Shown one piece after another: positions 33,892-46,699 of a DNA stretch of 64,000 bases. Within the stretch, counting starts at the first letter, position 1. Every line of letters begins with the position of its first letter. The notes under the pieces were generated by a model that had not been told where the DNA came from, did no database searches, and saw only the letters and a program-made list of their open reading frames with translations. The stretch comes from Tipula vernalis (taxonomy: Eukaryota; Arthropoda; Insecta; Diptera; Tipulidae). The stretch lies in NCBI GenBank assembly GCA_958295665.1, contig OY282560.1:144080091-144144090 (forward strand), in the 5' to 3' direction. The position numbers and the translations under genes were made by a program.

Positions 33892-34084
33892 CGATTTTGA
33901 TCAATTGTGGATGTTCGTTCTATGGCCGATTCTGGCCAATATAAACTATTTTCAAGGTCAGTTTAGTAACGCACAATTTTGCACAATCATCATACTCCGA
34001 AAAATATGTTTTAATATATAAACTGAATATATGGGATTTCTGGTGTAGTAATCACGTGAGAAATCCCATCCAATTTCCTAAAGT
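33810..34084 (-). repeat. right terminal inverted repeat of Mutator-like element
   Basis: On the minus strand it begins ACTTTAGGAAATTGGATGG and matches the left repeat. It includes the shared words CACGTGATTA and GGCCAGAATCGGCC. Confidence 0.85.
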
Positions 34085-34091
34085 GGTTAAC

Positions 34092-35355
34092 AATTTTCTT
34101 TAAAACGCTTATCGAAGAAGTTATCGACAGCTGTGCGCATTTTTTTTTTTAAGTTTCAAATTTGAAATTCAAATCGCCTTCTACAAATTATCATAATTAG
34201 TTTAGGATCAATTGTTAAGAGAGGATTTTAACTTTAACTAAATGACGTCATCCCTTTAAGATTCGTCATCTTCAGGGCCCCAGGCCCGTGTTACCGATGA
34301 TCTCGAACTTTTCAATATTAAAATGGAACCTTACCACAAAACAAAATTTGACAAATTTTGCTACAAAATTTGTTTATGTTGTTCTAGCTAAATCAAATTT
34401 TCTTATACGACAATTATTACACAACGTGATTACACAATTTATTTAATTTAATATACATGGCGTTCCAAAATTATTCCTTCAGTCGTACACCAGGAATTGA
34501 TGTACCGCAATAGGTATATTAATATCCATACACATTTCAAATTTGCAAAACACTCAACACAACAATCGCCCAACTTCAGCGAAACAAAAAAAAATAAGTT
34601 TTTGATTTACAAACAATTGATTTCATAAAGTTCATATTTTATAATATTTTATGAAAAAAATTTAGAAAAGTTGTTCCGTGATATTTCATTTTCCATAAAA
34701 TACAAAAAATTTAATTAATTTCTCTGCTCTATTTAAATCAATTTTTTTTAGGTTTGTCGGCATGAGAAGAACTGTACATGTATTGGGTACGGTTTGAAAT
34801 GAAGTTTCGAACATTCTGGTCCTTATTTCACTGAAATTACTTTTTATGCCTGTTTTCCATTAGTATGTACAATACACACCGCATATGTACTGAACGTGTT
34901 TAGTAAATACTAATGGAAAAGCCGAAAATAGAAACAAAATAATTTGTTTTTGTTTTATCCTGTTATGCTTGATTTATCGCCCACATTGTATACCATATTA
35001 ACAGTATTTAAGATGAAAATTATAATATTTACTTTGTATACATTATGTTCCAGAACCAATGAAAGAAACGATGTGAAACACTCGTATTATATTTTATTGT
35101 GATAAATAATTAAAACCAAGATTGACAGGCAAAAAGAATTGGCTGAGTTTCTTGAAAACGTAAGTTCTAATTCTTTATATTTGGGCAAAAATTATTTGCT
35201 GCATTTATATTAAAATAACCTTCAACACGATCCCAAAAAATCGGCATCAATTTCCATCTACCAAAAATCTACCAAATATTAAGTAGAATGTGAGTACACA
35301 TTAGGGTAATTCTTAAAAATTGCTTTAAAATTAATAAAAAACTTCATGACATTAT
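34092..35355. other. noncoding stretch with one hairpin
   Basis: No gene seen. A hairpin pairs TTTTCCATTAGTAT (34853-34866) with ATACTAATGGAAAA (34907-34920) around a loop containing ATATGTACTGAACGTG. The rest is AT-rich. Confidence 0.45.
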
Positions 35356-35376
35356 TTAACACGTTCGCCACTCAAC

Positions 35377-35434
35377 GTCACATATATGTGACATGCTACT
35401 TTAAAAAAAAACTCATGTCACAAATATGTGACGC
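35377..35434. repeat. left subterminal palindromic repeats of piggyBac element
   Basis: A 16-bp perfect palindrome GTCACATATATGTGAC (35377-35392) is followed by ACTCATGTCACAAATATGTG (from 35411). Both contain the GTCACA..TGTGAC core also found at the right end. Confidence 0.8.
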
Positions 35435-35808
35435 AAAATGCTACAACTTTGAGTTTGAATTGCTATAACTTTTTTGTGTTACAACATATTCGTGCCGAGT
35501 GGAGTTTCCGTTATTGCGATATTTTCATTTTTGTGGGACTCCCCGAAATGATTTTGAATAAAAGTAAACTGATAGATTTTTGTATGGTGCGCACGTATTT
35601 ACATGTGTTTTTATTGTCATCACAATTTTAATTATATATTCTTAAGTTTTAGTTCCTTGTTTAGATAGTTACATTGAAAAGTTTTTATTTTGTTAGTTCA
35701 AAGTAATTAAAAATTATTGATTTTATTATTATATAACAGGTAAGAATCGCTAAATGTTTATAACTTTTTAACAACATGTTTCTCAATTCATAAAGGCAGT
35801 TCTGCATT

Positions 35809-37384
35809 GTGGAGCGTGAGAATAAGCGCAAAGCCTCTGTCAAACCAACTGTTGAATCCAGTTTGGATTCTAGCAGCAGCGAGTTGGATTTTGAAGACTC
35901 TGGAAGTAGTGTTCGTATCTATGATACCGAAAGTGAGTTAACTGAATTCTTAGAAGTATTGGATTTGCAAGATATTGCAAATGCTGAAGTATCCGATAAT
36001 GACGAGTGCTGAAGAAATATTAATAGATCTACCATCAAATGCAGAACCAATTCAGTATTTTTCGCAAATGTTTGACGATGATTTAGTGCTAAAAATAGTA
36101 ACGTGGACTAACGCACGTGCCAAACTTATTTATACTCATAAACGAGTAGGAGCAAAATCTAATTTTAACCGGTGGAAAGCAAGTGCTTGCTCTATGCATG
36201 CTTATGCCACTAAATAAGAAACCCATGTTACAAAATTATTGGAGTAAAAGCGATCTGTATGTCAAACAATTGGTCGAATACGATTTGAAAATGTGTTAAG
36301 AAGCATGTGTTTTTATGATGAAACAAACGATGACCATTCAACTAGATTATACAAGATTCAAAACGCTCTACATCACATTTTGAATAACATCAAAAAGATT
36401 TATAGACCACCACAAAATTTGTCTTTGGATGAAGCTCTACTTTTGTGGCGGGGAAGACTTACATTCCGACATTATATTCCAAACAAAAGGCACAATTATG
36501 GTATAAAGTTTTACGAGCTACGTACGCCAGATGTGTTTTTGATAAGTATGCTTATTTATACGGGAAAAGGGACGGTATCAAATGAACACGGTCATTCATA
36601 TGGTGTAGTTAAAGAACTTATGAAGGAGTATTTGGGAAAGGGCCATACACTCTATATGGATAACTATTATTGCAGTGTCGACTTGGCAGAATTTTTAGCT
36701 GATTCTAAAACAAATATGTGTAGAACTTTACGAGCAAACAGAAAGCGAAACCCGTCATATGTTATAAAAAGTAAATTAAGAGCAGGCGAAATTGTTTGGT
36801 GGCGCAATTCCAAAAATATTATTGTCTTGAAGTGGAAAAACAAGTGCGACGTATTATTGATCTTTTCAAACCATAACGCCGACGTCGTTAATTTGAAAAC
36901 AAAACGAAATAAAGAAGTTACCAGGCCAAAAATTTTTGCGGACTATGAAGCATACATGTCAGGCATCGACAGGGGTGATCAAATGATCTCATACTATGCT
37001 TGTCCAAGACGCTCCATCCGCTGATACATGAAAGTTTTTTCCTCTTGCTATATATTTGCATTTGGAACTCGTGTTGGATTTTCAACAAAATCAATTTAGA
37101 CCAAAATTTGTCTTTATTGGAGTTCCGAGAAAAAATTTTCAAGTTTTATTTAGGACAATCTCCCCCTCAGCAGAGGTTGCAAAATGCAAAGTAATTCTAA
37201 TTCAATTAATCCAATAATGGGACATTTCCCAAGCGTAGTAAAAAGTCGCAAGAGATGCCGCCAATGTAGCAAAACTGGCAAGAGGACTGCGACCAAATAT
37301 GTTTGTTGTATTTGTAAAACCAATGGAGGTGAAGAGATTGGATTGTGTGCATATCCATGTTTCAGAACTTGGCACACTGAATAA
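35809..37384 (+). pseudogene. piggyBac transposase, frameshifted
   Basis: A cut-and-paste DDD transposase. The parts are: an acidic Ser-rich N-terminus (35809-36012), a DNA-binding region start (YFSQMFDDDLVLKIVTWTNA, 36050-36110), and the catalytic core (36293-37024) with NLSLDEALLLWRGRL (first Asp), TLYMDNYYCSVDLAEFL (second Asp) and SGIDRGDQM (third Asp). The C-terminus in another frame ends with a cysteine-rich domain: CRQCSKTGKRTATKYVC, CICK, LCAYPCFRTWH, the zinc-binding tail of many piggyBacs. All three catalytic Asp are kept. Frameshifts near 36000, 36215-36290 and 37010 break the gene. The region after the third Asp is damaged. Confidence 0.9.
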
Positions 37385-37560
37385 ATTTTCGAAATTTACT
37401 GTTTTTATTTATTTTGAAATTTGACATAGTCACTTGAATTAAGCTTTGTTTTTATGTTTAGAATGAAATATAAATATAATATAGCCATAACATGTTTGAC
37501 TTTATTTGAATCCTAATTTACAATTTATATATATAATATGTCCAATGTAGTATTCCAAAG

Positions 37561-37780
37561 ACTTATGTCACACATATATGAGTCGCATATACTGCAAATG
37601 TGTAGCTTACATTGTACGAACTGAAGACTTAGGCCGTATAAACATGACAAAACACCATTCATAGACTCGTGTCACACAAATGTGTCGCATACATTGTACA
37701 AAACTTAAGAGACTCATGTCGCATATACGAGTATGTGACGCATTGTTATCCAACAAACTCATGTCACACATATGTGACTT
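37561..37780. repeat. right subterminal repeats of piggyBac element
   Basis: Four diverged copies of a ~24-30 bp unit with core ACTCATGTCACACATATGTG occur at 37561, 37664, 37711 and 37757, in the same form as the left copies. They are plausible transposase binding sites. Confidence 0.75.
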
Positions 37781-37845
37781 GTTATTGCTTATATGGTAGT
37801 TTTTTCTGAATATCAAAAAAATTGGTTGAGTGATGAACGTGTTAA

Positions 37846-40150
37846 AGAGAAAAGAGCACAAAGATAAACAAATTAGCTTCCCACCAACTAACCAAATTAA
37901 ATAACAACAAAAAGTAGTTAATTGAAAGTTTTAATAAAATCGGTTCGGTATAGGAATTCCAAGTAGTTTAATGAAATTAACTAAACTAGATTTTTTGGCA
38001 GTTATTTCATCCCTTCCACGAATATTTTAAAATAATCAATTGGCTTGTAGAGGGTTTTCAAAAGCACACTATAATTTTTGTTGCCTCCATCCATAAGACG
38101 TACTTTCCCTAGCTTCCTAACTTCTATTTGCAGATTCTCTTCAGGGGAATGACTGAAGCTATGGGTGTTAGTTAGACTGTTCCAATTTGAAGTATTTATA
38201 TTGCGAAAGACATTCCATTGGAACGGTTACTTTTGATAATTATGGTAGGTTATTTACTTTAATTGATTTAAATTTACAAGTTCTTTATATCTAATTTTTC
38301 CATCTAATTTCTTAATTAAATTGTTAAACACTTTTCAGCAATTTGTTCACTCTAAAAGCTTCTAAAAGCTTTAAATTTTTGAAATTGTAAAATTATCAAT
38401 AATTTTAAATTTATTTAGTACGTTAGTTGAGTTAGTTTTCTGATTTAGTAAGCCATTCCTTATTCCTCATGTATGGTATAAAGATTATTGAAGTTTGTAA
38501 TAGTATTTTTGTCTTAGGTGATTTCTTTAAGGAAGTTGGTTAACATTTTAATTTCTAATTTTTCTTTTCCATTAAGTATTTCAAGTGGCAATTTTTGAGT
38601 GATGATGGTATAAATATTTCTAGTTGTTAATACTTGTCAATTCAAATTGGGTGATTTTTAATAAATAAAAGAAAAGAGAACACAAAGAAGCATCTTAAAT
38701 AAATTCAACATTCTACACTTATCTGATAACAACGGCTTATTGGATTTTGTGGTTTTTGAAAATGTTTGGCGTTTGGTATCTTGACATTTTGTGAACCATA
38801 GTATTGCCCAATATATGACACCAAACACCATCTAGTGACGAAAATCCCTCAATACTTTTTCCCCAACCCAACAAATAATATATAAAATACAGTGATTTGT
38901 GTGATATATACACTTAAGGGAGCTTACCTTTGATATTCTAAACATCGCCACATATATTTGTTGAACCCCTATCATATTTGAAAACGTATGTAAGTCGTCG
39001 CTTTATACTTAATTTACCTACTTGTACCTGAACACGGAGAATATGGCAACGATTTATTGGCCATTATTAGACTTAATTTTGGAATTCGAGAAACCACATT
39101 TTAGATTCAAACCTTTGAGCAGTGATTTTATTTGATCTACGGTGAATATTATTGCAATAAGGGACTTTAGGATTGTGTGTCGACGACGACAATCATCCAG
39201 ATTACACAAAGAACTCGATAACTACTAATCCTTCGAAACGGATTGGTGCTTTTTTTTAAATAAATCTGTGAGTAAAAGGCTTAATTCGATAAAAATGTGA
39301 TAAAATACTCAATATATGGTATAGAGTATTGTGACTTTAGTTATATATTGTTACTATAGTTTAATACAGCGATAGTAGGAAGTTTGTAAAACTTAATTAG
39401 ACCATTTGGGCAAAAAGTGAAATTTTCAAAACGTTTTATGCAACAGATTAGTGAAGCATATAAAATGGCGATAACTAGAGCAATCAACTTGATACTACAG
39501 GGCACAGACAACATAAAAGCCCAAGTGAGAACTTTTAGCGTCTCGTATAACTGACATAAAATGATGCAGGGCGTTTCCAGAATACGAATGTAAGGAATTC
39601 CTAACCATCGAAAAAAGTGTGTGCGGCGAATTCGATTAAGCGCATTTGAATAACATAGATGCTATTGAGGAGACCCATTTTGAGATGAAGTATCAAATAA
39701 TCAAATGGGAAATCTTCATTGCATGAAGAACATCATACTTCCAAAAATAATATCTCCCAGAAAGAGACAATACAAAAGCAAAATAATTGTCTTCAACAAT
39801 TGGATTTTTTTTTTTTTCTTCAATTATGAGATCTACTCTTCAATCAATCTGGTGAAAATCAGGAAATTGAGCTTATAACGGAGTTTACAGAAACCAGTGA
39901 TAAAATAAATAACGGGATAAAAATTTAAGTGATTGCTATGAAAAAGTGCCCATCAATCTAGGTGAAGGTGAAAGTGATCAGCAATTGGCGTGAGCGAGAC
40001 AGTTACAGGCGACTGTAACTTGTAAGAATTGTAAAAATATTGCAAGGTGATTAGAGCAAAAGCAGTCACTTAAACACTAACTTCAGATATAATAACTCTT
40101 GGCAATGTCCGGCGAGTCCGGGTAATAATGCTATAAAATGTTTTGAAAAT
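37846..40150. other. noncoding stretch
   Basis: No gene or defined repeat seen. AT-rich with scattered short frames. Confidence 0.4.
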
Positions 40151-40185
40151 CTGCATCTTACTAAGGTACTAGGGTTAATATTCGT

Positions 40186-40682
40186 TTGATATCACTCGAA
40201 AGAGCAAAGACTGATTTAGCACCATCGAAAACTTCAATTGTTCCAGCTCTTACTAAAACTACTGGCTCAAACAAAATCATTTCGGTGTCGTCAATTAAAA
40301 GTCGCAATCGGTTCAGAAAATCGAGAGCGTGCGCTATTGTCATCGAAGTGGCTACTCAAACACGAAAGCGATAGAGACCGGGAAAAAAAAGTCGCGATTA
40401 GCAAAACAACATGAACAAATTAAACGTGAAAAAACATTGGTGCGATTGGAGCACGACCGCCAACAATTAGGACGAGAGAAGCTAGAGTTCAAACGGTTGG
40501 AATTTAAAAGAAAGCAGATGAAAATTGAAGAAGCTTTCCCAAGCACATTCAATCGTTTCAATTTTTACGCATTAAAGCAGCTGAAACATCAATATCCAGA
40601 TGTCAATCAAATTTCAGCGAAGATGTCATTTACTGTAGCAATCAATTCCATATTACAACTTTGTAAACTTCCAATCGGCTAA
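40186..40682 (+). CDS. hypothetical charged coiled-coil protein, possibly broken
   Basis: I do not recognise the family. Two overlapping frames follow each other: 40186-40374 and 40329-40682. The second has a strongly charged heptad-like stretch (EQIKREKTLVRLEHDRQQLG, then KLEFKRLEFKRKQMKIEEA) that would form a coiled coil, and a C-terminal piece ending LPIG. Base composition is slightly less AT-rich than around it, and the codons look used. It could be the remains of a transposon-associated accessory protein with a coiled coil, or an exon of a host gene. No start context or splice signals were strong enough to decide. Confidence 0.35.
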
Positions 40683-40689
40683 CGAGGAA

Positions 40690-43250
40690 GTCTGATCAAA
40701 TGATTTATTGGATACAGTTGGGTTCGATATTTTTTTTTTAATTAGAGCTACACATTTAAAACACAAAAATTATAAAATTGAAACATGACTTACAAAAACT
40801 TGTGATTTGACGTATTTTTCACAAAATGTGTATTCCACCATGTTGTTGGTTTGAGTGCTCTTTTTCTTCTAAATGATGACATATAATATTTTCTTTGATG
40901 ATTGCTTCTATGTAGTTTTCCATGTCTTCAGTATTATATAAATCATGTCTGATAAAATCTCAAATTATTATTTTTCAGTTGGTCATTTTTATTATTCTCC
41001 TCTCACCAATATTGAAGATAATTTTATTGATCTGTGGTGGGTATGGCATTAATTGAATAACTAAAATCTGAATAATAATTCTTTGCCCAATTCCAAATAG
41101 ATTCTCTTCTGCTTCCCTATATGAGCTTTTGTTGATCGTAATAAATTTTACGATCGATTATCTTCTCTATATTGCTTTGCATTTGAGAATGTGAATCTAA
41201 TTAGTATGTTATCGTATATGTCCACGTTAATAGGCAGAGAGTTTGAGGCAAAATAAGATCTTATCTTTATCCCATCTCGTCATACATTCAATCTTCTCAA
41301 TTTCTTTATTTGATTTTATATTTATTAAAATGTCTTCATCTGATAGACTCACTAGAATATTTTTATCGTTTAGTATAAAGGCTTCATAACCATCAAATTT
41401 ATGAAATTTTTATGACATTACGCATTTATTTGCTACATTATAGTTTTTAAAAGTTATCCGCTCCATATTTCTAGTCAACCGTTATGGTGTCGGACATGAG
41501 TAGGTTGATAAAAAGTAGGCGTCCACCACTTCTTTTAATTCAAACCAGCCGCCTAAATACAGTAATAACCGCACTAATTAATCGGTAAATCCAATTATGA
41601 GCTAAATATTAACAGTCAAAGAATATCTGTAAAGAAACATGGGATTATGAAGAAATAAAACTTCTTAAAGGGGCGAAAGTTTATTCCTAACAGTTAAACC
41701 AAAAAACACATACATGATTAAATATGTTTGGCTTGCCTACGACGATAGCGAACTTTTAAACGAGCAACACGTCCGTATAAAACCAGAAATGCCTACGGGC
41801 AAGTAAACTTAATTAATTCTACCCGTTTACTAGACTGCTGAATATTCAAAAATAACAATGAACTAAATTTAAAATTATAAGCAAAATAATTTCAAAATTT
41901 AATAATTCAAAATTGTTAAATTCAAATTTGGGACAATAGAGTAAGTAAATTGGAAAATTTGAAGTAGTAGTTGTTACATTATCAGAATAAGACAAATTTT
42001 GAGGAATTAATTCGAAAATTCAACAGACAACTATTAGGCAATCCGGAATTTTAAAATCAGAAATAAAAATGAAAAATACAGTTTCTAGCTTTTGTGAAAC
42101 ATCAAACATTTTCTAGGTTAGACTCCCGAAAGTGGCAACTAATTTAGATGAATAAAAGATTTAATAAATTTAGAAGCAAAATTATTTCGCAGTTTAGAAG
42201 CTTTGGAAGATTTTTTTTAGATTTCTTTTTTTCCAGAACTCTACTGGATACGAAGAGCTCTACGGAACTAGCAGATGTACAATACCTTAATGCGGCCGGG
42301 AACAAGCCAAGGTATGTCTTCGAGAAAATTCGTCTTTTTTGTAATTATGTAAATCAATCATAATGTTTTTCAGAAAAGATTAATAACAAAATGTTATCAT
42401 TCTGTTGTACCACGAATATTATGTATTAAATTATTACGCAGATGCAGCTATCTCGATCCTGATTGGGTATCACAAAAACGCCACGACGAACTGGGCGATA
42501 GTCGGCGCGAATTAATTAACGGGTAATTCTGTTAACGGGATTAACTTCAAGTTGACCGCGATCAACTTCAGGTTGACTTCTTTACAAGGTTTTGAGACGC
42601 GCGGTATTTTGGTTCCATGTACTGATATAATGCGCGATGGCTCTTGGAAACTTTGTTTCCAGCACCCCTCCTATAGAAGATTTTTTTCTTTATCGTATTT
42701 TGGCTAACCTTTTAAAGGCAAAATAATTAAAGGTGTTTATTGGATAAAAAACAAAATTATCTGCCCAAATTTTATTATTTGCAAAAATGGTCTGGTACAT
42801 CAAATTTGATTTATTTGAAGTGGGCTAAAATCACTTTCATTTTACGTTTTGGGTTTGGTGGTAGTAATAGTAATTCAATGTTGCAAGTACAGAAATACCT
42901 TGGAAGAAAATTATTTTAACAGTTTTCAGAAAATCTACGAAGAATTATGTTGAGTTATCTAAATGCTAATTAAAGACGCCCTCACCAAATGTTAATCTAA
43001 ACATGTAAAACCTGTTGCCTTATTCTCCTCAATTTCTTTAAGACAAATTCAAAGGTTACAAATTTAAACAGTGGCACCACGAATTATTAAAATGATATTG
43101 TTCAAAAATACAACTTCCTTAAATACATAAGTTGGTGCATAATTTAAGTTGGTACATAATATAAAGTTAATGCCAACATCCTTCTTAGGCAAGAGTAAAT
43201 GTATACATTTCCAGGTGAGACGTCATTTTTCATAGTAGTTTTGGAAAACG
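40690..43250. other. noncoding stretch
   Basis: No gene supported. A less AT-rich patch at about 42450-42620 (GCCACGACGAACTGGGCG, TCGGCGCGAATTAATTAACG) stands out but matches nothing I know. A 71-residue frame at 42148-42363 shows no motif. Confidence 0.4.
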
Positions 43251-43254
43251 AAGT

Positions 43255-44240
43255 AAGGGAGCCCCAAGATTCCCTGGTCCGATGGTGACCAACATAGGAG
43301 GTGCACACCTTCACAGATTATAATATCTAAATCTAAAATTTCATAATTCTAGAGCTATAAGTTTACACACTATAAAAGAACACACAGCCATACACAAATA
43401 CACACACTTACTTTCAAACAGAATCATCAATTTGAACTCATCTATATACACTTGAGATAACCATTTCCATCAAAATCTCTGTAGTTGTAATATTTTCATG
43501 ATTCCTATACTTTCTTTATACTTTGATGTATTCAACGCTCAAGACGTGAAATTCACCCTTTCTGGACTAAAAACCATCCCTAAATACATGTAAAATTAAA
43601 CTTAATGATTTAATTAAATTTTTTTAATTTTAAATATCAGGTTAATATTAATACAATAAAAAAATAAAACAAATTTCAAGTACAGATACTAAAGTGACAC
43701 TAATAAGAACAATAATAAAATAATATGCGCTTCTCTGTTGATACCAACACCCGACGCCTCGTGCGCCAAAACCGAAATAAATCAGAATTTTTTTCGAAAT
43801 AAGGCTAAGATTAGTAAGATTCCCTTGTTCGATCGTAACCAAAATAGGAGGTGTATATCTCCACAATAATACAACAACTGAACCCAACATTTCATAATTC
43901 TGGAGGTGCTAGTTTTTCAGTTAGAGAACACATAGACATACTTTTTTTAAACTTTTTATAAGAAGCCACATTTTTCTAAACGGAAAGCTTTTTATAAGGG
44001 AAGCATTTCTTTAAGTGAGGGCGCCGGTATTAAGTTTTTATACAATTTATTGTGTACCTAAATAAAGAGACAAATTTCCCCTTTTAAAATTCTTCACTTC
44101 TACTCATCTCCTCAAGTACACGCAAAAAACTCTTTCGAAGCACCCTTGAAATTATTTTTTTAATTTTATAGGCTGGTATTTAGGCGTGGGTGATCTTATT
44201 CCAGAAAGGGTGAATTTCACTTTATAAGGGTTGAATACGT
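43255..44240. repeat. repeat cluster with direct and inverted copies
   Basis: A ~130-bp sequence at 43262-43400 (AAGATTCCCTGGTCCGATGG, AACATAGGAGGTG, TTTCATAATTCTAGAG) recurs in direct orientation at 43812-43940. A different ~70-bp sequence at 43529-43598 (GTATTCAACGCTCAAG, GAAATTCACCCTTTCTGG) is found inverted at 44165-44238. The inverted pair could be the ends of a ~710-bp non-autonomous DNA element (43529-44238). No frame of interest lies inside. Confidence 0.5.
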
Positions 44241-46679
44241 GTTCAGACAAAATTTTGTTTTTATTCATCCAATTTCAGTAAAAATGTAATAAAATCCTAC
44301 TTATTTGACTATATTGAGTTATTGTGAAGTAGCTTATACGAATGATAAAACGTTACGTTTATTTTATTTAATTAATATAAATGCAAAAAATTACCAATGG
44401 GGGTGGTTTTTCATTTTTAAGATTGTGCCCGCCCTAGAATTTCGAGTCCTATTTTATCGTAATCAGCACACCAAAAACATAAATTGTAGAAAGTCAGAAG
44501 CGGGTGCGTTCACCTTTCCCGAAAAACATATTTTAATCATAATTTGACTGGACTAGTATTTCTTTGTGTGTTCTATCCTAGCAATGTTTCTGGGACTTAA
44601 GGCATTTCCAACTCTTTCGCGTTAGTTTATAATGCCTCTACCACCTGCATGTTGCATTGCTTCATACCAGCTTATAGTAAGGACACGAAAGGTGGATCGG
44701 CCAATAAAATCTGCACTCTCAATAGGGCGTCACAGTTGTATTCATCTTCATCATCGATCACAACGTCGCAACTTTAACCACTGTACCGTATGGTCGGTGA
44801 GTGGTCTACTAACAGATATATCTATCTTCTTCTAACTGTTCTTAATAATCAATTTTTATTCGCAATAATAAATTTTAATAACATTCTTCTTCTATATACC
44901 AAATACCACTCCTAAAGAAAATAATAAGCTTTTTAGGAGCTACACATATGTATTATCGAAATTTCTCAAGTTCATCACTTTTATGTATATTTGTATTAAG
45001 TAAATAATGTTCTTTTATTACTAATTTAAACAGTTCACATATTTTACGATGTACACAACATAACATACATATGTACATATTATCGCATAATGTAAGATAT
45101 AAAAATACAAGTTTGTTTATATTCGAACCAGTAGTGAAATTTTTGATGAGTTTATTTACTATTTAATGCTATTTATAGCATATGCCGAATGTATAAACAA
45201 ATATCCTTATTGATCGACCATGTGCTAATAACAAGCTAACAAATTGAATTATTTATTTTTATATTGAGTTTTATTTGCCTAGTTATTACTTGTTCCAGTT
45301 GTAGAGAACATGAAAAAGGAATATTTGTTGTTGAATAATACTATAGCAAACATCATATAAATAATGTAATTAAATGGAAAAACAATGTTAAAAGCTTTGG
45401 AATTATAAGAGTACATATAGTCGTAATTGTCACTCACCCTTTTTAAGGCGGAAGGGATATAAATTGTCATCAAAATATTAACCCACTTCAATTTTACATT
45501 TCTTGTAAATACGAGAAAATTATAACACTCCCAAAAAAATGTATTTGGTAGTTTACGTTAACCCTATATATATACATATTTTTATTTTCTTCGTCCCAAA
45601 TACGTCCCCAACACAATATCCTTTTTTGTTAAGAACAGGTACCTTTAAGAAAAGTATAGAAGTGATATTCGAAAAAAATGAGCGAGATAACTAAAGTTGA
45701 ATTTACTTACTTTTACTACTATGTACAGCATCAAAAAAGAAAAAAATACAAAATACTTATTGTAGATTTTTATTTTCGAGTTGTTTTTGCTAAAGCTTTT
45801 ATACAAAAAATCCTGTAATAAGTATACAAGAGAGCTTTGTAACTATATACACATATAAAAAAATCGAAAATTGAAAATAAACTTTTAAATTAGAGAAAAA
45901 TACACGAAAAGGTTAGAAAATAAAAGAATATACAGTATGTGTTTTATAAAGCTCCGGTAGCAAATTTTTCGATTTTCTTTCCGCACCATGAAACTTAAAT
46001 GTACAATTTGCAAGTTTATTTATCTTTTGTTCTGAGGTTTTATGATTTTTAGAATGATTTGTTACTTGAAATCAGTTTTTTTTCTAAATTGGTATATGAA
46101 TAATTATAATAATATTACGTTGGGAAAAAATTTATGGTGCTTTTGTTTGAAACTTAAAATATTTTTTATTTCTATTTTATGTTTGATTGATGATTCAATT
46201 TATAAGATGCGATAAGATTTTAGAAAATATTTTTTTATATTTTTTTTTTTCTGAGAAAATGAGAAAATTTAGGTTGGGATGTCCTTGTTTTAATACATAA
46301 TAAATAAATAGGCTTATTATGTCACCCTCTTTAAATAAAAAAATAATAATCAACATCTTTTGAGCCCTAACTTTAAAAACAATAATTTCCATCTAGGATT
46401 ATATTTAAACCAAAGGTTGTTTAACACTAAGATGAGAAAATATGGAACAACGTGGGAATAAATTAGTTTCTCTTTGTCTTCACGTATAAACCATTCAGAG
46501 TTCAGCAACTAATTGGATTTTGCAATCATTATGGCAGTCAGAACGAGATATTGCAGTTGCAGTCGATTGGGTTTCAGAGATTGTCAAACCAGAAAAATGA
46601 TCGATCTAATTTATAGTTAGGGAAAATAAACAAGAAGTTAGTTGCGGTCAATATTTCATTCAAATAAGATTAATCATGT
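44241..46679. other. noncoding AT-rich stretch
   Basis: No gene or clear repeat. Several short frames lack family features. Confidence 0.4.
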
Positions 46680-46699
46680 TTTATCAAGCTTTGACCACA

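Larger units (their letters stand above)
30673..34084 (-). mobile_element. Mutator-like (NOF/Foldback-related?) DNA transposon
   Basis: About 3.4 kb with long terminal inverted repeats of about 273 bp (30673-30945 and 33810-34084) that match almost throughout. A single broken gene on the minus strand fills the interior. The right end also has two tandem ~139-bp units. Long inverted ends with internal repeats are known for Foldback/Mutator-like elements, and the transposase blocks agree. I could not find a 9-10 bp target duplication at the borders given. Confidence 0.75.
35360..37841 (+). mobile_element. piggyBac-type DNA transposon bounded by TTAA
   Basis: TTAA at 35356-35359 and 37842-37845 flanks a 2482-bp element whose ends read CACGTTCGCCACTCAAC (left) and, on the minus strand, CACGTTCATCACTCAAC (right), 15 of 17 matching. 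TTAA targeting is the hallmark of piggyBac. The interior encodes a piggyBac transposase on the plus strand, broken by frameshifts. Palindromic subterminal repeats occur at both ends. Confidence 0.92.

Noticed and set aside
43648..43890. Hydrophobic 80-residue minus-strand frame as a membrane protein
   Set aside because: It runs across a repeated non-coding sequence found again at 43.3 kb, where no frame is kept.
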